A stretch of 59,845 nt of DNA from Aquibium sp. A9E412. Its GTDB lineage: Bacteria > Pseudomonadota > Alphaproteobacteria > Rhizobiales > Rhizobiaceae. Shown here piece by piece: positions 17,278 to 27,864 of this stretch (position 1 is its first letter; every line of letters starts with the position of its first letter). The translations under genes and the position numbers were made by a program. Below the pieces are notes generated by a model, which did not search any database, was not told the DNA's origin, and saw nothing but the letters and a program-made list of their open reading frames with translations. Where the stretch lies: NCBI RefSeq assembly GCF_030398335.1, contig NZ_JAOAOP010000018.1, positions 1-59,845 of the forward strand. The letters are read 5' to 3'.

Positions 17278-18156
17278 TCAGGCCGGCGTCCCGGAGTGGG
17301 CCCACTCCCAATACAGATCGCGCGCCGTCTTGGCCACCGGGCCCGGCTGCAGGTCGCGGTCCTCGATGCGGATCACCGGCACGACCTTGGAATGGTTGCC
17401 GGTCGAGAAGATCTCGTCGGCGGCGCGGAAGTCGCTGACGGTCAGCGTCCGCTCGACCGTCTGGATGCCCTTCTCGGCGAGCAGCGCGATGGTGCGCGCG
17501 CGCGTGATGCCCGACAGGAAGGTGCCGTTCGGCACCGGCGTCATCACCACCCCGTCCTTGACCATGAAGACGTTCGACGTGCCCGTTTCCGCGACGTTGC
17601 CCAGCATGTCGAGCACCAGCGCGTTGTCGAAGCCGCGCGACTTGGCCTCGAGGATGGCGCGGCCGTTGTTGGGGTAGAGGCAGCCCGCCTTGGCGTTGGT
17701 CGGCATGGTCTCGACCGACGGACGGCGGAACGGCGAGACCGTCACCGAGAAGCCGGCCGGGGCGATCATCGGCGCCTCGTAGAGGCACAGGCAGAAGCGC
17801 GTCGATTCGGGATCGGCCGGCACGCTCATGTAGCCGCCGTGCTCGGCCCAGTACATCGGCCGGATGTAGACGGCCGTCTTGCCGTCGAACTTCTTCAGCC
17901 CGTCGCGGGTCAGCGCGACGATCTCCTCGGCGCGCATCGTCGGCTTGAGGCCGAGGCCGGTCGCCGAGGCGTTGACGCGCTCGGCATGGCGGTCGAGGTC
18001 GGGCGCCACGCCCTCGAACCAGCGCGCGCCGTCGAAGACGCTGGTGCCGAGCCACATGGCATGGGTGCGCGGACCGGCGATCGGCACGTTGCCTTCGTGC
18101 CAGTCTCCGTCGACATAGGTCCAGGTGGTCGTCTCGGCTTTGGTGGTCATGGTCAT
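17278..18156 (-). CDS. ilvE: Branched-chain amino acid aminotransferase (fold IV PLP enzyme)
   Basis: The 292-residue protein is a class IV aminotransferase. Recognisable segments are GTSVFDGARWFEG, VYIRPMYW, the PLP-lysine region MPTNAKAGCLYPNNGRA, then GFDNALVLDMLGNVAETGTSNVFMVKDG and FLSGITRARTIALL. This fits the branched-chain aminotransferase subgroup that makes or degrades Leu, Ile and Val; a D-amino-acid transaminase is less likely because of the EAxxSNxF-type and RxxxW-type context. Two ATGs six bases apart (18156 and 18150) are possible starts. No neighbour shares the pathway. Confidence 0.85.
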   Translation of the reverse strand: MTMTTKAETTTWTYVDGDWHEGNVPIAGPRTHAMWLGTSVFDGARWFEGVAPDLDRHAERVNASATGLGLKPTMRAEEIVALTRDGLKKFDGKTAVYIRPMYWAEHGGYMSVPADPESTRFCLCLYEAPMIAPAGFSVTVSPFRRPSVETMPTNAKAGCLYPNNGRAILEAKSRGFDNALVLDMLGNVAETGTSNVFMVKDGVVMTPVPNGTFLSGITRARTIALLAEKGIQTVERTLTVSDFRAADEIFSTGNHSKVVPVIRIEDRDLQPGPVAKTARDLYWEWAHSGTPA

Positions 18157-18318
18157 GGCGGGGTCCGTCCTCTCTGCCCGGCCATCGAAAGGGCTTTGCC
18201 GGCCGCCGTCAATCGGCAGCGCCGGCGGCCCGTGATGCCAGGCGCGCATGTCTCTGTCCGCTCCTTGACCGCAACCGGACGATACGGTCAAGTTCGCGCA
18301 CCACGCAGAGGATGCGCC

Positions 18319-18981
18319 ATGCCGCACGCGGCCTACGTCTTCGACGCCTACGGCACCCTGTTCGACGTGCATGCGGCGGTGCGCCGGCACGCCGGCGAGA
18401 TCGGTCCCGACGGGCAGCAGCTTTCCGAGATCTGGCGCGCCAAGCAGCTCGAATACTCCTGGGTGCATTCGCTGATGGGCGCCTATGTCGACTTCTGGAC
18501 GCTGACCGAGCGCGCCCTCGACTTCGCCTTCCAGAAGGTGCCGACGGCCGACCGGTCGCTGCGCGACGCGCTGCTCGCCGCCTACTGGAAGCTCGACTGC
18601 TATCCCGAGGTGCCGGCGGTCCTTAAGGCGCTTAAGGCCAACGGCGCCCGCCTCGCCATCCTGTCGAACGGCTCGCCGGCGATGCTGGAGGCGGCGGTGC
18701 GCTCCTCCGCGCTCGACACCGTGCTCGACGACGTCTTCTCGGTCGACACGCTGCGCCGCTACAAGACCGACCCGGCGGTATACGAAATGGTAACCATGTC
18801 GTGGCGTATTTACCCCGAAGCCGTCTCCTTCCAGTCGTCGAACCGGTGGGACGTCGCGGGCGCGACCAGGTTCGGGTTCCGCACCGTGTGGATCAACCGC
18901 GCGGGGCAGCCGGACGAGTATGCCGATCGGCCGCCCGCCCTCATCCTGCCGTCGCTCGACGGGCTGGTGACGGCGAGCTGA
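18319..18981 (+). CDS. Haloacid dehalogenase, type II
   Basis: The 220-residue HAD-superfamily hydrolase keeps the type II 2-haloacid dehalogenase residues: nucleophile Asp in VFDAYGTLFD, Arg in WRAKQLEYSWVHSLMG, Ser in ILSNGSPAML, Lys in RRYKTDPAVYEM, and SSNRWDVAGA. The family removes halide from short L-2-haloacids such as chloroacetate by way of an aspartyl ester. The natural substrate in this organism is not known. Single gene, divergent from the aminotransferase. Confidence 0.9.
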   Translation: MPHAAYVFDAYGTLFDVHAAVRRHAGEIGPDGQQLSEIWRAKQLEYSWVHSLMGAYVDFWTLTERALDFAFQKVPTADRSLRDALLAAYWKLDCYPEVPAVLKALKANGARLAILSNGSPAMLEAAVRSSALDTVLDDVFSVDTLRRYKTDPAVYEMVTMSWRIYPEAVSFQSSNRWDVAGATRFGFRTVWINRAGQPDEYADRPPALILPSLDGLVTAS

Positions 18982-19156
18982 CGCATTTGTCATTTGCCAC
19001 CACCGTTGCACGAAAGGCACAGTCGCTCCCGTTCACACCGTCGCCAAGCAAATTTCCCGTTTCAGCCCGAATTGGCCGGTCTACAGGCGTGAGCCAGCAG
19101 ACGGCATGGAACCGGAGGGTCCACCGACCGTTTGGCCGCAACCGAAAAGCAACAAG

Positions 19157-19888
19157 ATGATCGAGCCCTTGACCGACCTGATCCGACCCGCCGCCTCGCC
19201 GCTCACCCGCCGCCGCTTCCTGTCGATGGCCGCCGTCGGCGCCTCGTCGGCCGCGCTCGCCGCCTGCACCACCACGCCGCGCGAGGGCGCGGATGCCGCG
19301 CCGGCGCCGAGCCCGAAGCTCGCCTACTACCGCGACATGTATGGCGCGGTCGTCGACCAGGGCTACGAGATCCCCGCCATCCCGATCGACAAGGTCGATC
19401 CGCGCTACTACCGCCAGGAGGTGCGCGACCCGACCGGCGAGGCGCCCGGCACCATCGTCGTCGACACGTCGAACCACTTCCTCTACCTGGTGCGCGAGCG
19501 CGGCAGGGCGATGCGCTACGGCGTCGGCCTCGGCCGCGCCGGCTTCGAGTGGGCCGGCCGCGCCGTCATCGAGTGGAAGCAGCCCTGGCCGAAGTGGTTC
19601 CCGCCGGCAGAGATGATCGAGCGGCAGCCGGAGCTGGAGAAGTACAGCGCCGACAATGGCGGCATGGAGCCCGGTCTGCAGAACCCGCTGGGCGCCCGCG
19701 CGCTCTACATCTTCGAGAACGGCAAGGACACGCTCTACCGCGTGCACGGCTCGCCGGAATGGTGGTCGATCGGCAAGTCCGTCTCGTCGGGCTGCGTGCG
19801 GCTGATGAACCAGGACGCGATCGACCTCTACGAGCGCGTGCCGGAAGGGTCGCCCATCCTCGTCACCTCGGGCCTGGCGACCGTCTGA
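19157..19888 (+). CDS. L,D-transpeptidase (YkuD) lipoprotein with Tat-like signal
   Basis: The 243-residue protein begins with RRRFLSMAAVGASSAALAAC: a twin-arginine pattern and a lipobox (LAAC), so it is probably exported folded and lipid-anchored. The YkuD catalytic domain (about residues 95-240) ends with HGSPEWWSIGKSVSSGCVRLMN, which contains the catalytic Cys and His. L,D-transpeptidases form 3-3 peptidoglycan crosslinks or attach proteins to the wall. An alternative in-frame start 51 bases upstream is possible, but the ATG at 19157 sits better before the signal sequence. Confidence 0.9.
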   Translation: MIEPLTDLIRPAASPLTRRRFLSMAAVGASSAALAACTTTPREGADAAPAPSPKLAYYRDMYGAVVDQGYEIPAIPIDKVDPRYYRQEVRDPTGEAPGTIVVDTSNHFLYLVRERGRAMRYGVGLGRAGFEWAGRAVIEWKQPWPKWFPPAEMIERQPELEKYSADNGGMEPGLQNPLGARALYIFENGKDTLYRVHGSPEWWSIGKSVSSGCVRLMNQDAIDLYERVPEGSPILVTSGLATV

Positions 19889-19919
19889 GCGGCACGCCGG
19901 CCACCGCGTTGCGGCGCCG

Positions 19920-21524
19920 TCAGCGCCGCTTCTTCAGACCGCCGAGAATGCCGCGCACCAGCGCGCGGCCGAGCGACGTGCCGACCGAGCGCGCGATCGA
20001 CTTGATCGCCGCCTCGGTCGCCGTCTGCCGCTGATAGCCGCCGCGCCGGCCGGACCGCCTGCTGCGGCTGCGCGAGCGGCGCCGGTCGTCATCGTCATCA
20101 TCATCGTCGTCGTCGTCGAAATCCGGCAGCGTCCAGCGGTCGCGCCCGGCGCGGTTGCGCCGCTCCGCGTCCTCCTCCGCGGCCGCGCGGCGCTCGGCCT
20201 CCTCGGCCGCGGCAGCCGCCTCCTCGGCGCGGCGCGTCAGGATCTCGAAGGCCGATTCGCGGTCGACCGCCTCGTCGTACTGGCCGGCCACCGGGCTCTG
20301 CGCCAGGATGCCGCGCCGCTCCGGCTCGGTGATCGGCCCGAGCCGCGAGGACGGCGGGCGGATCAGCGTGCGCTGCACGATCGACGGCACGCCCTTGGCC
20401 TCCAGCGTGGAGACCAGCGCCTCGCCGACGCCGAGCTGGGTGATCGCCGCGTAGCAGTCGAAGTCGGGGTTGGGGCGAAAGGTGTCGGCCGCCGTCTTGA
20501 CCGCCTTCTGCTCGCGCGGCGTGTAGGCCCTGAGCGCGTGCTGGATGCGGTTGCCGAGCTGGGAGAGCACCGTGTCGGGCACGTCGAGCGGGTTCTGCGT
20601 GACGAAGAACACGCCGACGCCCTTCGAGCGGATCAGCCGCACCACCTGCTCGACGCGCTCGAGCAGCGCCTTGGGCGCCTCGTCGAACAGGATGTGCGCC
20701 TCGTCGAAGAAGAAGACCAGCCGCGGCCGGTCGGGATCGCCCACCTCCGGCAGCTCCTCGAACAGCTCCGACAAGAGCCACAGCAGGAAGGTGGCGTAAA
20801 GCCGCGGGTTCATCATCAGCCGGTCGGCGGCCAGCACGTTGACCGCGCCGCGGCCGTCCGGCGTGGTGCGCATGATGTCGGCGATCCTGAGCGCCGGCTC
20901 GCCGAAGAAGTGCTCGCCGCCCTGCTGCTCGAGCACCAGCAGCGAGCGCTGGATGGCGCCGACGGAGGCGCGGCTGACATTGCCGTAGCGCGCGCCGATC
21001 TCCTCGGCCCGGTCGGCGACATGGGCGAGCAGCGCCTGCAGGTCCTTGAGGTCGAGCAGCAGCATGCCCTCCTCGTCCGCGATGCGGAAGGCGATGTTGA
21101 GCACCCCCTCCTGCGCGTCCGACAGGTCCATCAGCCGCGACAGCAGCAGCGGCCCCATCTCGCTGATCGTCGTGCGGATCGGATGGCCGGCCTCGCCGAA
21201 CAGGTCCCAGAAGATGACCGGGAACTCCTGCTGCTCGTAGGGCGCGAGCCGGATGGTCGCCGCCCGCTTGGCGAGGAAGTCCTTGTCCTCGCCCATCATG
21301 GCGATGCCCGACAGGTCGCCCTTCACGTCGGCGCAGAAGACGGGCACGCCGGCGTTGGAGAAGCCCTCCGCCAGGATCTGCAGCGTCACCGTCTTGCCGG
21401 TGCCGGTCGCGCCGGTGATCAGGCCGTGCCGGTTGGCATATCTGAGCAGCAGCGTCTCGGCCTGCTGGTAGCTGTCGTCCGGCCGCCGGCTGGCGCCGAG
21501 AAAGATGCTGTCGTTGTCGGCCAT
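19920..21524 (-). CDS. HerA-like ATPase, DUF853 family
   Basis: The 534-residue cytoplasmic ATPase has a Walker A motif [10 protein letters not shown] near residue 39, Walker [16 protein letters not shown] (about 250) and a [28 protein letters not shown] region (given in part) typical of DUF853/YjgR, which is related to HerA and FtsK translocases. Its role is not established. The C-terminal tail is unusual: an alanine/glutamate-rich helix, then eleven consecutive aspartates (coded at 20085-20117), then an Arg/Ser-rich stretch and a basic end. That tail could be a protein- or nucleic-acid-binding extension. Confidence 0.88.
   Translation of the reverse strand: MADNDSIFLGASRRPDDSYQQAETLLLRYANRHGLITGATGTGKTVTLQILAEGFSNAGVPVFCADVKGDLSGIAMMGEDKDFLAKRAATIRLAPYEQQEFPVIFWDLFGEAGHPIRTTISEMGPLLLSRLMDLSDAQEGVLNIAFRIADEEGMLLLDLKDLQALLAHVADRAEEIGARYGNVSRASVGAIQRSLLVLEQQGGEHFFGEPALRIADIMRTTPDGRGAVNVLAADRLMMNPRLYATFLLWLLSELFEELPEVGDPDRPRLVFFFDEAHILFDEAPKALLERVEQVVRLIRSKGVGVFFVTQNPLDVPDTVLSQLGNRIQHALRAYTPREQKAVKTAADTFRPNPDFDCYAAITQLGVGEALVSTLEAKGVPSIVQRTLIRPPSSRLGPITEPERRGILAQSPVAGQYDEAVDRESAFEILTRRAEEAAAAAEEAERRAAAEEDAERRNRAGRDRWTLPDFDDDDDDDDDDDRRRSRSRSRRSGRRGGYQRQTATEAAIKSIARSVGTSLGRALVRGILGGLKKRR
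20085..20117 (-). repeat. GAC/GAT trinucleotide run coding for 11 Asp
   Basis: Eleven aspartate codons in a row (GAC and GAT mixed) lie in the tail of the HerA-like ATPase gene. The mix of codons would reduce slippage compared with a pure repeat, but length variation between strains is still plausible. Confidence 0.8.
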
Positions 21525-21677
21525 GGCCCCTCGCCCTCGATCGCGACCCATCCCTATACTGGGCCGCCGCGCCGGCCACAACGGCCGTGCGCCGGTTGCG
21601 CCCCATGGTGCATTGCGGCACAAGACGCCGCGACCTAAACTCGGCCGGCGGCCGACGGGCATCACCAGGGAGGCATG

Positions 21678-23126
21678 ATGGACCCGAGCATCCTGAGCGA
21701 CGTTGCTTTCGACCCCGTCGACCGGGCGCGCTGGCTGGCGCTCGTGGACAAGGCGCTGGGGCCGGACGCGGGCTACGAGAGCCTCGTCTCGCGCACCGAC
21801 GACGCGATCGCGGTCGAGCCGCTCTACGAGCGCGTCGCCGGCGCGGCCCGGGTCGGCCGCGTGCGCGCGGATGCCGACTGGGACGCCGTGCAGCGCATCG
21901 ACGATCCCGACCCCGAACGGGCCAACCGCCAGGCGCTCGACGACGTCGCCGGCGGCGCCACCGGCCTGACCGTGGTCTTCGCCGGCGCGCCCAACGCCTT
22001 CGGCTACGGCCTGCCCGCCACGCCCGAGGCGCTGGCCGCCGCGCTCGCCGACGTGCCGCTCGGCAAGGTGCGGCTGCGCATCGACGTGCACCCGCAAAGC
22101 CGCGGCTCGATCGACTGGCTGGCCGAGCTGCTCGCCGCCCGCCGCGTCGACCCGGCGCGTACCCGGCTGTCCTTCGGCATCGACCCGGCCGCGCTGTTCG
22201 CCGGCACCGGCCGGCTGCGCATGTCGATCGAGGCGCTGAAGGCCTCGATGCCGCAGTCGCTGGCCGGCTTCTTCGCCATGGGCCTGCCGGCGGTGCTGCT
22301 GGAATCCGACGGCCGCGTGTTCCACAATGCCGGCGCGTCGGAGGCGCAGGAGCTCGCCGCCATGCTGGCCTCGGCGGTCTCGCATCTCAGGATGTTCGAG
22401 GAGGCGCGCCAGCCGCTCGTCTATGCCGCGCCGCATATCGGCTTCGCGCTCGCCGTCGATCAGGACCTGGTGCTGTCGATGGCCAAGCTGCGGGCGCTGC
22501 GCAAGCTGTGGGCGCGCGTTCTGGAGGCCTGCTCGGTCGAGCCGACGGCCACCGTGCTGCACGCCGAGACGTCCTACCGCATGCTGACCTCGCGCGATCC
22601 GGAAACCAACATCCTGCGCAACACCATCGCCGCGAGCGCGGCGGCGCTCGGCGGCGCCGATTCGCTGTCGGTGCTGCCGCACACGCTGCCGCACGGCCTG
22701 CCCGACGGCTTCGCCCGCCGGCTGGCGCGCAACACCCAGCTCGTGCTGGCCGAGGAGAGCCATCTCGGCTTCGTCGCCGACCCCGGCGCCGGCGCCGGCG
22801 GGCTGGAGGCGCTGACCGAGGCGCTGTGCGAGGCGGCGTGGAGCGAGTTCACCCGCATCGAGGCGGAAGGCGGCGTGCTGCGCAGCCTCGAGGCCGGCCG
22901 CATCCAGGAGCGCGTCGAGGCGACCCGCCGCGAGCGCCTGGCCGCCTATGCCGGCGGTGATCGCCACATCGTCGGCACCACCATCTACCCGCTGGACACG
23001 GAGCGGCCGGTATCGACGCTCGAGGCGGAGCGCATGCCGATGCCGAGCGACGGCACGGTGTTCTGCCGCCAGCTCACGGCCGAGCGGCTCGACGAAGGGC
23101 TGGCCGAGCAGGAGGCCGTGGCATGA
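21678..23126 (+). CDS. mutA: Methylmalonyl-CoA mutase, small (beta) subunit
   Basis: The 482-residue protein matches the non-catalytic subunit of the heterodimeric adenosylcobalamin enzyme that interconverts methylmalonyl-CoA and succinyl-CoA. Family segments include [22 protein letters not shown] (given in part) and [10 protein letters not shown]. It lacks the C-terminal B12 box DxHxxG of the large subunit, as expected. Two ATGs are adjacent (21675 and 21678); the second is better spaced from the AGGGAGG ribosome-binding site. It overlaps mutB by four bases, so the subunits are translationally coupled. Confidence 0.92.
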   Translation: MDPSILSDVAFDPVDRARWLALVDKALGPDAGYESLVSRTDDAIAVEPLYERVAGAARVGRVRADADWDAVQRIDDPDPERANRQALDDVAGGATGLTVVFAGAPNAFGYGLPATPEALAAALADVPLGKVRLRIDVHPQSRGSIDWLAELLAARRVDPARTRLSFGIDPAALFAGTGRLRMSIEALKASMPQSLAGFFAMGLPAVLLESDGRVFHNAGASEAQELAAMLASAVSHLRMFEEARQPLVYAAPHIGFALAVDQDLVLSMAKLRALRKLWARVLEACSVEPTATVLHAETSYRMLTSRDPETNILRNTIAASAAALGGADSLSVLPHTLPHGLPDGFARRLARNTQLVLAEESHLGFVADPGAGAGGLEALTEALCEAAWSEFTRIEAEGGVLRSLEAGRIQERVEATRRERLAAYAGGDRHIVGTTIYPLDTERPVSTLEAERMPMPSDGTVFCRQLTAERLDEGLAEQEAVA

Positions 23127-25246
23127 TCCCCGATTTCTCCAGCCTGCCCTGGTCCGCGCCGTCCGCCCTGCCCTTCGAGACCGGCGAGGGCACCCGGCCG
23201 ACGCCCGAGGGCATCGACATCCGCCGCGCCTACGGCGACGGCGATCTCGACGGCGTGCGCTTCCTCGACAGCCATCCCGGCGCGCCGCCCTTCCTGCGCG
23301 GCCCCTACCCGACGATGTATGTTCGCCACCCGTGGACGATCCGCCAGTATGCCGGCTTCTCCACGGCCGAGGAATCGAACGCCTTCTACCGGCGCAACCT
23401 CGCCGCCGGGCAGAAGGGGCTGTCGGTCGCCTTCGACCTGGCCACCCACCGCGGCTACGACAGCGACCATCCGCGCGTCGCCGGCGACGTCGGCATGGCC
23501 GGCGTGGCGATCGATTCCATTCTCGACATGCGCCAGCTCTTCGACGGCATTCCGCTCGACAAGATGACGGTGTCGATGACCATGAACGGCGCCGTCATTC
23601 CCGTGATGGCGCTCTACATCGTGGCGGCGGAGGAGCAGGGCGTCGCCCAGAAGGACCTCGCCGGGACCATCCAGAACGACATCCTCAAGGAGTTCATGGT
23701 CCGCAACACCTACATCTATCCGCCCAAGCCCTCGATGCGGATCATCTCGGACATCTTCGCCTACACGTCCGAGCACATGCCGCGCTTCAACTCGATCTCG
23801 ATCTCCGGCTACCACATCCAGGAGGCCGGAGCGACGGTCGACCTGGAGCTCGCCTACACGATCGCCGACGGCATCGAATACGCGCGCGCCGGCATCGCCG
23901 CCGGTCTCGACATCGACCGCTTCGCGCCGCGCCTGTCGTTCTTCTGGAACGCCGGCATGAGCTACTTCATGGAGATCGCCAAGCTGCGCGCCGGGCGGCT
24001 CCTGTGGGCGGCGCTGATCCAGAAGACGTTTCAGCCGAAGGACGCGCGGGCGCTGTCGCTGCGCGCGCACACCCAGACGTCGGGCTGGTCGCTCACCGCG
24101 CAGGACCCCTACAACAACATCGTGCGCACGATGATCGAGGCGATGGCCGCCGTGCACGGCCACACCCAGTCGCTGCACACCAACGCCTTCGACGAGGCGC
24201 TGGCGCTGCCGACCGACCACTCCGCCCGCATCGCGCGCAACACGCAGCTCGTCCTGCAGCGCGAATCCAACGTCAACCGCATCATCGACCCGTGGGGCGG
24301 CTCGGCCTTCATCGAGCGGCTGACGCACGACCTCGCGGCGCGCGCGCTGACCCACATCGAGGAGGTCGAAAGCCTCGGCGGCATGGCCGCGGCGATCGAG
24401 AAGGGCGTGCCGAAGATGCGCATCGAGGAGGCCGCCGCGCGCACCCAGGCGCGCATCGACGCCGGCGAGCAGGCGGTGATCGGCGTCAACCGGCACCAGC
24501 CCGACCACCAGATCGACGTCGACGTGCTCAAGGTCGACAACGCCGAGGTGCGCGCGCGCCAGCTCGCCAAGCTGCAGCAGCTCAAGGGCACGCGCGACGT
24601 GGCGGCGGTCGAAGGCGCGCTCGCCGAGCTCACCCGCGCGGCCGAGGGCGACGGCAACCTGCTCGCCTATGCCGTGCGCGCGGCACGCGCCCAGGCCACC
24701 GTCGGCGAGATCTCGCTGGCGCTGGAAAAGGCGTTCGGCCGGCACGTCGCCGAGATCCGCACCATCTCCGGCGTCTATCGCAAGGCGATCGGCGAGAACC
24801 CGGTGGTCGACCGGGTGGCCGCCAAGGTCGAGCGTTTCCGCGACAGGACGGGCGGCAAGCCGCGCATCCTGGTCGCCAAGATGGGCCAGGACGGGCACGA
24901 CCGCGGCCAGAAGGTGATCGCCACCGCGTTCGGCGATCTCGGCTTCGACGTGGTGGTCGGCGCGATGTTCCAGACGCCGCAGGAGATCGCCCGGCTGGCG
25001 GCCGAGCACGACGTGCACATCGTCGGCGCCTCGTCGCTGGCCGCCGGCCATCTCACCCTGATCCCGGAGCTGCGCGAGGCGCTCGCCGCGGAGGGCCGCG
25101 AGGACATCCTGATCGTCGCCGGCGGCGTCATCCCGCCCGACGACTACGAGGCCGTGCGCCAGGCCGGCGCGAAGGAGATCTTCCCGCCCGGCACGGTGAT
25201 CCCGGAAGCCGCCGAGCGCCTGATGGACGCCCTTCTGGAAGCCTGA
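23123..25246 (+). CDS. mutB: Methylmalonyl-CoA mutase, large (alpha) subunit
   Basis: The 707-residue catalytic subunit has the substrate-binding TIM barrel (about residues 30-420, with [24 protein letters not shown] and [15 protein letters not shown], both given in part) and the C-terminal cobalamin domain with the B12 motif DGHDRG (ligand His near residue 592) and [12 protein letters not shown]. It works in propionyl-CoA metabolism and, in phototrophs of this group, in the ethylmalonyl-CoA pathway. The usual chaperone gene meaB is not in the window. It starts within the mutA stop codon (ATGA). Confidence 0.97.
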   Translation: MIPDFSSLPWSAPSALPFETGEGTRPTPEGIDIRRAYGDGDLDGVRFLDSHPGAPPFLRGPYPTMYVRHPWTIRQYAGFSTAEESNAFYRRNLAAGQKGLSVAFDLATHRGYDSDHPRVAGDVGMAGVAIDSILDMRQLFDGIPLDKMTVSMTMNGAVIPVMALYIVAAEEQGVAQKDLAGTIQNDILKEFMVRNTYIYPPKPSMRIISDIFAYTSEHMPRFNSISISGYHIQEAGATVDLELAYTIADGIEYARAGIAAGLDIDRFAPRLSFFWNAGMSYFMEIAKLRAGRLLWAALIQKTFQPKDARALSLRAHTQTSGWSLTAQDPYNNIVRTMIEAMAAVHGHTQSLHTNAFDEALALPTDHSARIARNTQLVLQRESNVNRIIDPWGGSAFIERLTHDLAARALTHIEEVESLGGMAAAIEKGVPKMRIEEAAARTQARIDAGEQAVIGVNRHQPDHQIDVDVLKVDNAEVRARQLAKLQQLKGTRDVAAVEGALAELTRAAEGDGNLLAYAVRAARAQATVGEISLALEKAFGRHVAEIRTISGVYRKAIGENPVVDRVAAKVERFRDRTGGKPRILVAKMGQDGHDRGQKVIATAFGDLGFDVVVGAMFQTPQEIARLAAEHDVHIVGASSLAAGHLTLIPELREALAAEGREDILIVAGGVIPPDDYEAVRQAGAKEIFPPGTVIPEAAERLMDALLEA

Positions 25247-25415
25247 GGCGCGCTGCCGTGCGCGGCACCGCCAAGCGGGACCCGCAGGACACGGCGTCGA
25301 CCGTCCTCCTTCCGGCGCCCGGCCGGGCCGCCCAAAACGGCGCCGGCCGGGGTCGCACGTCTGCGACTGGCAGGTTTCTTGCTTCGACCTGGTGACGGAG
25401 CTCGGAGCTGTGCCA

Positions 25416-26777
25416 ATGCTGAACAGACGCGCCTTCCTGGCCGGGCTTGCCGGCACAGCCGCCGCCGGCCCGGCGGCGGCCCTGCCGTCCGGAATCGAGA
25501 CGGCCTCGATCCGCGGCACGCTCGACGCCGCCGAGCTCGGGCTGCGGCCCGGCGTCTACGACGACCAGAGCGAGGCCTTCGCCCGCATCCTCGCCAAGGC
25601 GGCCGAGCGCGACGCCCCTGTGCATCTGCCGCCGGGCGACTACGTCGTCTCCAACATCGTGCTTCCGCGCCGGCTGCGCCTCGTCGGCGTGCCCGGCGCC
25701 TCGCGCATCCTCTATGGCGGCGACGGCCACCTGTTCCTGGCCGAGGCGGCCGACCACCTGGAGTTCTCCGGCCTCCTGCTCGACGGCGCCAACCACCGCC
25801 TCGGCGATCATGTCGACGGCCTTCTCACGGTGCACGGCGCGCGCCATCTCGTCGTCGACAACTGCCGGCTGCTCGGCAGCGGCAAGAACGCGCTGGCGCT
25901 GGAGGCCGTCGCCGGCCGCATCGAGCGCTCGCACATCTCCGGCGCGGCCGAGGCCGGCATCTACAGCGTTCAGGCGGCCGGCCTGGCGATCGCCGGCAAC
26001 ACCGTCACCGACTGCGCCAATGGCGGCATCCTGGTGCATCGCTGGCAGGCCGGGCCGGACGGCACGCTGGTCACCGGCAACCGGGTCGCCCGCATCGCCG
26101 CCCAGCGCGGCGGCACCGGGCAATACGGCAACGGCATCAACCTGTTCCGCGCCGACGGCGCGGTCGTCACCGGCAACCATGTCTCCGACTGCGCCTTCTC
26201 GGCGATCCGCGCCAACGCGGCCGGCAACCTGCAGGTCGCTTCGAACACCTGCCTGCGCTCCGGCGAGACCGCGCTCTACGCCGAGTTCGCCTTCGAGGGC
26301 GCGGTGATCAGCGGCAACATCGTCGACGGCGGCGCCAACGGCATCTCCGTCGTCAACTTCAACGACGGCGGCCGCATGGCCACCGTCAGCGGCAACCTGG
26401 TGCGCAACCTGTCGACCGAGGGTCCCTACCCGGCCGATCCGCCCGGCTTCGGCGTCGGCATCACCGTGGAGGCCGACACCGCTGTCACCGGAAACGTGGT
26501 GGAGAACGCGCCGCTCTACGGCCTCAAGCTCGGCTGGGGCCCGTTCATGCGCAACGTCGTGGCGACCGGCAACGTGGTCCGCGGCGCCCCGACGGGAATC
26601 GCGGTCTCGGTGGTCGAGGGCACCGGCGCGGCCGTCGTCGCCGACAACGTGATCGACGGCGCCGCGCGCGGCGCGGTGGTCGGCTACCGCTGGATCGAGG
26701 CGGCGACGGACGACCTCGCCGCCGGCGGCCGTCACACGGCGCGCCACCTCACCGTCGCCGGCAATCAGGTGTCCTGA
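25416..26777 (+). CDS. Tat-exported parallel beta-helix repeat protein (TIGR03808-like)
   Basis: The 453-residue protein starts with a twin-arginine signal (NRRAFLAGLAGTAAAGPAAA). The rest is built of right-handed beta-helix repeats of roughly 22-25 residues, with recurrent VTGN and ISGN turns such as IAGNTVTDCANGGI and VISGNIVDGGANGIS. This fits the TIGR03808 family of Tat-translocated repeat proteins seen mainly in Hyphomicrobiales, whose function is unknown; carbohydrate binding or lysis is possible by analogy to other beta-helix proteins. The ATG follows GGAG by eight bases. It converges with the asparaginase gene and overlaps it by 13 bases. Confidence 0.85.
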   Translation: MLNRRAFLAGLAGTAAAGPAAALPSGIETASIRGTLDAAELGLRPGVYDDQSEAFARILAKAAERDAPVHLPPGDYVVSNIVLPRRLRLVGVPGASRILYGGDGHLFLAEAADHLEFSGLLLDGANHRLGDHVDGLLTVHGARHLVVDNCRLLGSGKNALALEAVAGRIERSHISGAAEAGIYSVQAAGLAIAGNTVTDCANGGILVHRWQAGPDGTLVTGNRVARIAAQRGGTGQYGNGINLFRADGAVVTGNHVSDCAFSAIRANAAGNLQVASNTCLRSGETALYAEFAFEGAVISGNIVDGGANGISVVNFNDGGRMATVSGNLVRNLSTEGPYPADPPGFGVGITVEADTAVTGNVVENAPLYGLKLGWGPFMRNVVATGNVVRGAPTGIAVSVVEGTGAAVVADNVIDGAARGAVVGYRWIEAATDDLAAGGRHTARHLTVAGNQVS

Positions 26778-27787
26778 CCGGCCTTTGCCAGCGCGCCGGC
26801 CGGTCGCAGCGCACCGACCGTGCGGCCGCGCCAGTTCGTCAGCGTCGGCCGGGCAAGGCCGGCGAGCCGCGCACCGAGCGGATCGTCCGCGCCCAGCAGC
26901 CGGGCGAGGAGCGCGGCCATCGTCACCTCCGCCGCGCGCGTCGCGCCGTCGTCGCACTTGACCGCGATGCCGAGGCCGCGCTCGGGCAGCGCGCCGCAAT
27001 AGACGCCCTCCGCCCCGGTCTTGACGAACAGCCGGCCGCCGCCGAGGCCGAGCACGGTGGTGTCGAAGCGCTCGCTGCCGGCGACGAAGAAGGGCTGCGC
27101 CGCGCAGGCCGCGAACAGCCGCCGTGCCGCCGCCGCGCGCTCCGGCTTAAGGCCGGTGCCGCTCGCCATGCGGGCGAAGCCCTGCGCCAATTGCCTGAGC
27201 GGCACCGCATAGGTCGGGATCGAGCAGCCGTCGATGCCGCATGCGGACACCGCGTGCGGCGCGCCGGTGACCGCCTCCAGCGCCGCGCGCACCAGGCGCT
27301 GCAGGGCGTGGTCGGGCGCGGTGTAGCCCTGCGGCGCAAGGCCCAGATGACGGCACACGGCGAGGAAGCCGGCATGCTTGCCCGAGCAGTTGTTGTGCAG
27401 CGCGCTCGGCTCTTCGCCGGCCGCCGCCAGGCCGCGCGCGGCGGCCTGGCCCGAAGGCCAGTGCGCGCCGCATTCCAGCGCCTCTGGAGAAAGCCCGGCG
27501 GCCGCCAGCATGGCCGCCGCGCACGCGGCATGCGCCGGCTCACCCGAATGCGAGGCGCAGGCGAGCGCCAGCTCGCGCTCGCCATAGCCGAAGGCGTCGG
27601 CCGCGCCGCTTTCGACCAGCGGCAGCGCCTGGATCGCCTTGACCGCCGAGCGCGGAAACACCGGCCGGTCGACCGCGCCGGCCGCCAGCAGCGTCGCGCC
27701 CTCGGCGTCGACCACGGCGAAGGCGCCGCGGTGGCGGCTTTCGACCAGCGGGCCGCGCAGAACCTCGACGAGAACCGGATTGGCCAT
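26765..27787 (-). CDS. L-asparaginase, Rhizobium etli type (PF06089)
   Basis: The 340-residue enzyme belongs to the class 3 (ReAV-like) asparaginases, which are unrelated to the E. coli enzymes. Residues described for that family are recognisable: the Ser-x-x-Lys pair in FPRSAVKAI (about 47 and 50), Ser in CASHSGE, the metal-site Cys and Lys in NNCSGKHAGF, Asp and Cys in GIDGCSIP, and Lys in FVKTGAEG. It hydrolyses asparagine to aspartate and ammonia in the cytoplasm. The start at 27787 was chosen by similarity and a GGGTGAT site upstream. Confidence 0.92.
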   Translation of the reverse strand: MANPVLVEVLRGPLVESRHRGAFAVVDAEGATLLAAGAVDRPVFPRSAVKAIQALPLVESGAADAFGYGERELALACASHSGEPAHAACAAAMLAAAGLSPEALECGAHWPSGQAAARGLAAAGEEPSALHNNCSGKHAGFLAVCRHLGLAPQGYTAPDHALQRLVRAALEAVTGAPHAVSACGIDGCSIPTYAVPLRQLAQGFARMASGTGLKPERAAAARRLFAACAAQPFFVAGSERFDTTVLGLGGGRLFVKTGAEGVYCGALPERGLGIAVKCDDGATRAAEVTMAALLARLLGADDPLGARLAGLARPTLTNWRGRTVGALRPAGALAKAGQDT

Positions 27788-27864
27788 CACATCACCCGAA
27801 ACGCGCTGACGATCAGTGGCGACGGGTAGTTGACGGCCGGGCGGAAGGCAAAGCAAATCGCTGC

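Noticed and set aside
21540-21680. A cobalamin riboswitch before the methylmalonyl-CoA mutase genes
   Set aside because: The region shows no B12-box-like sequence or space for the structure.
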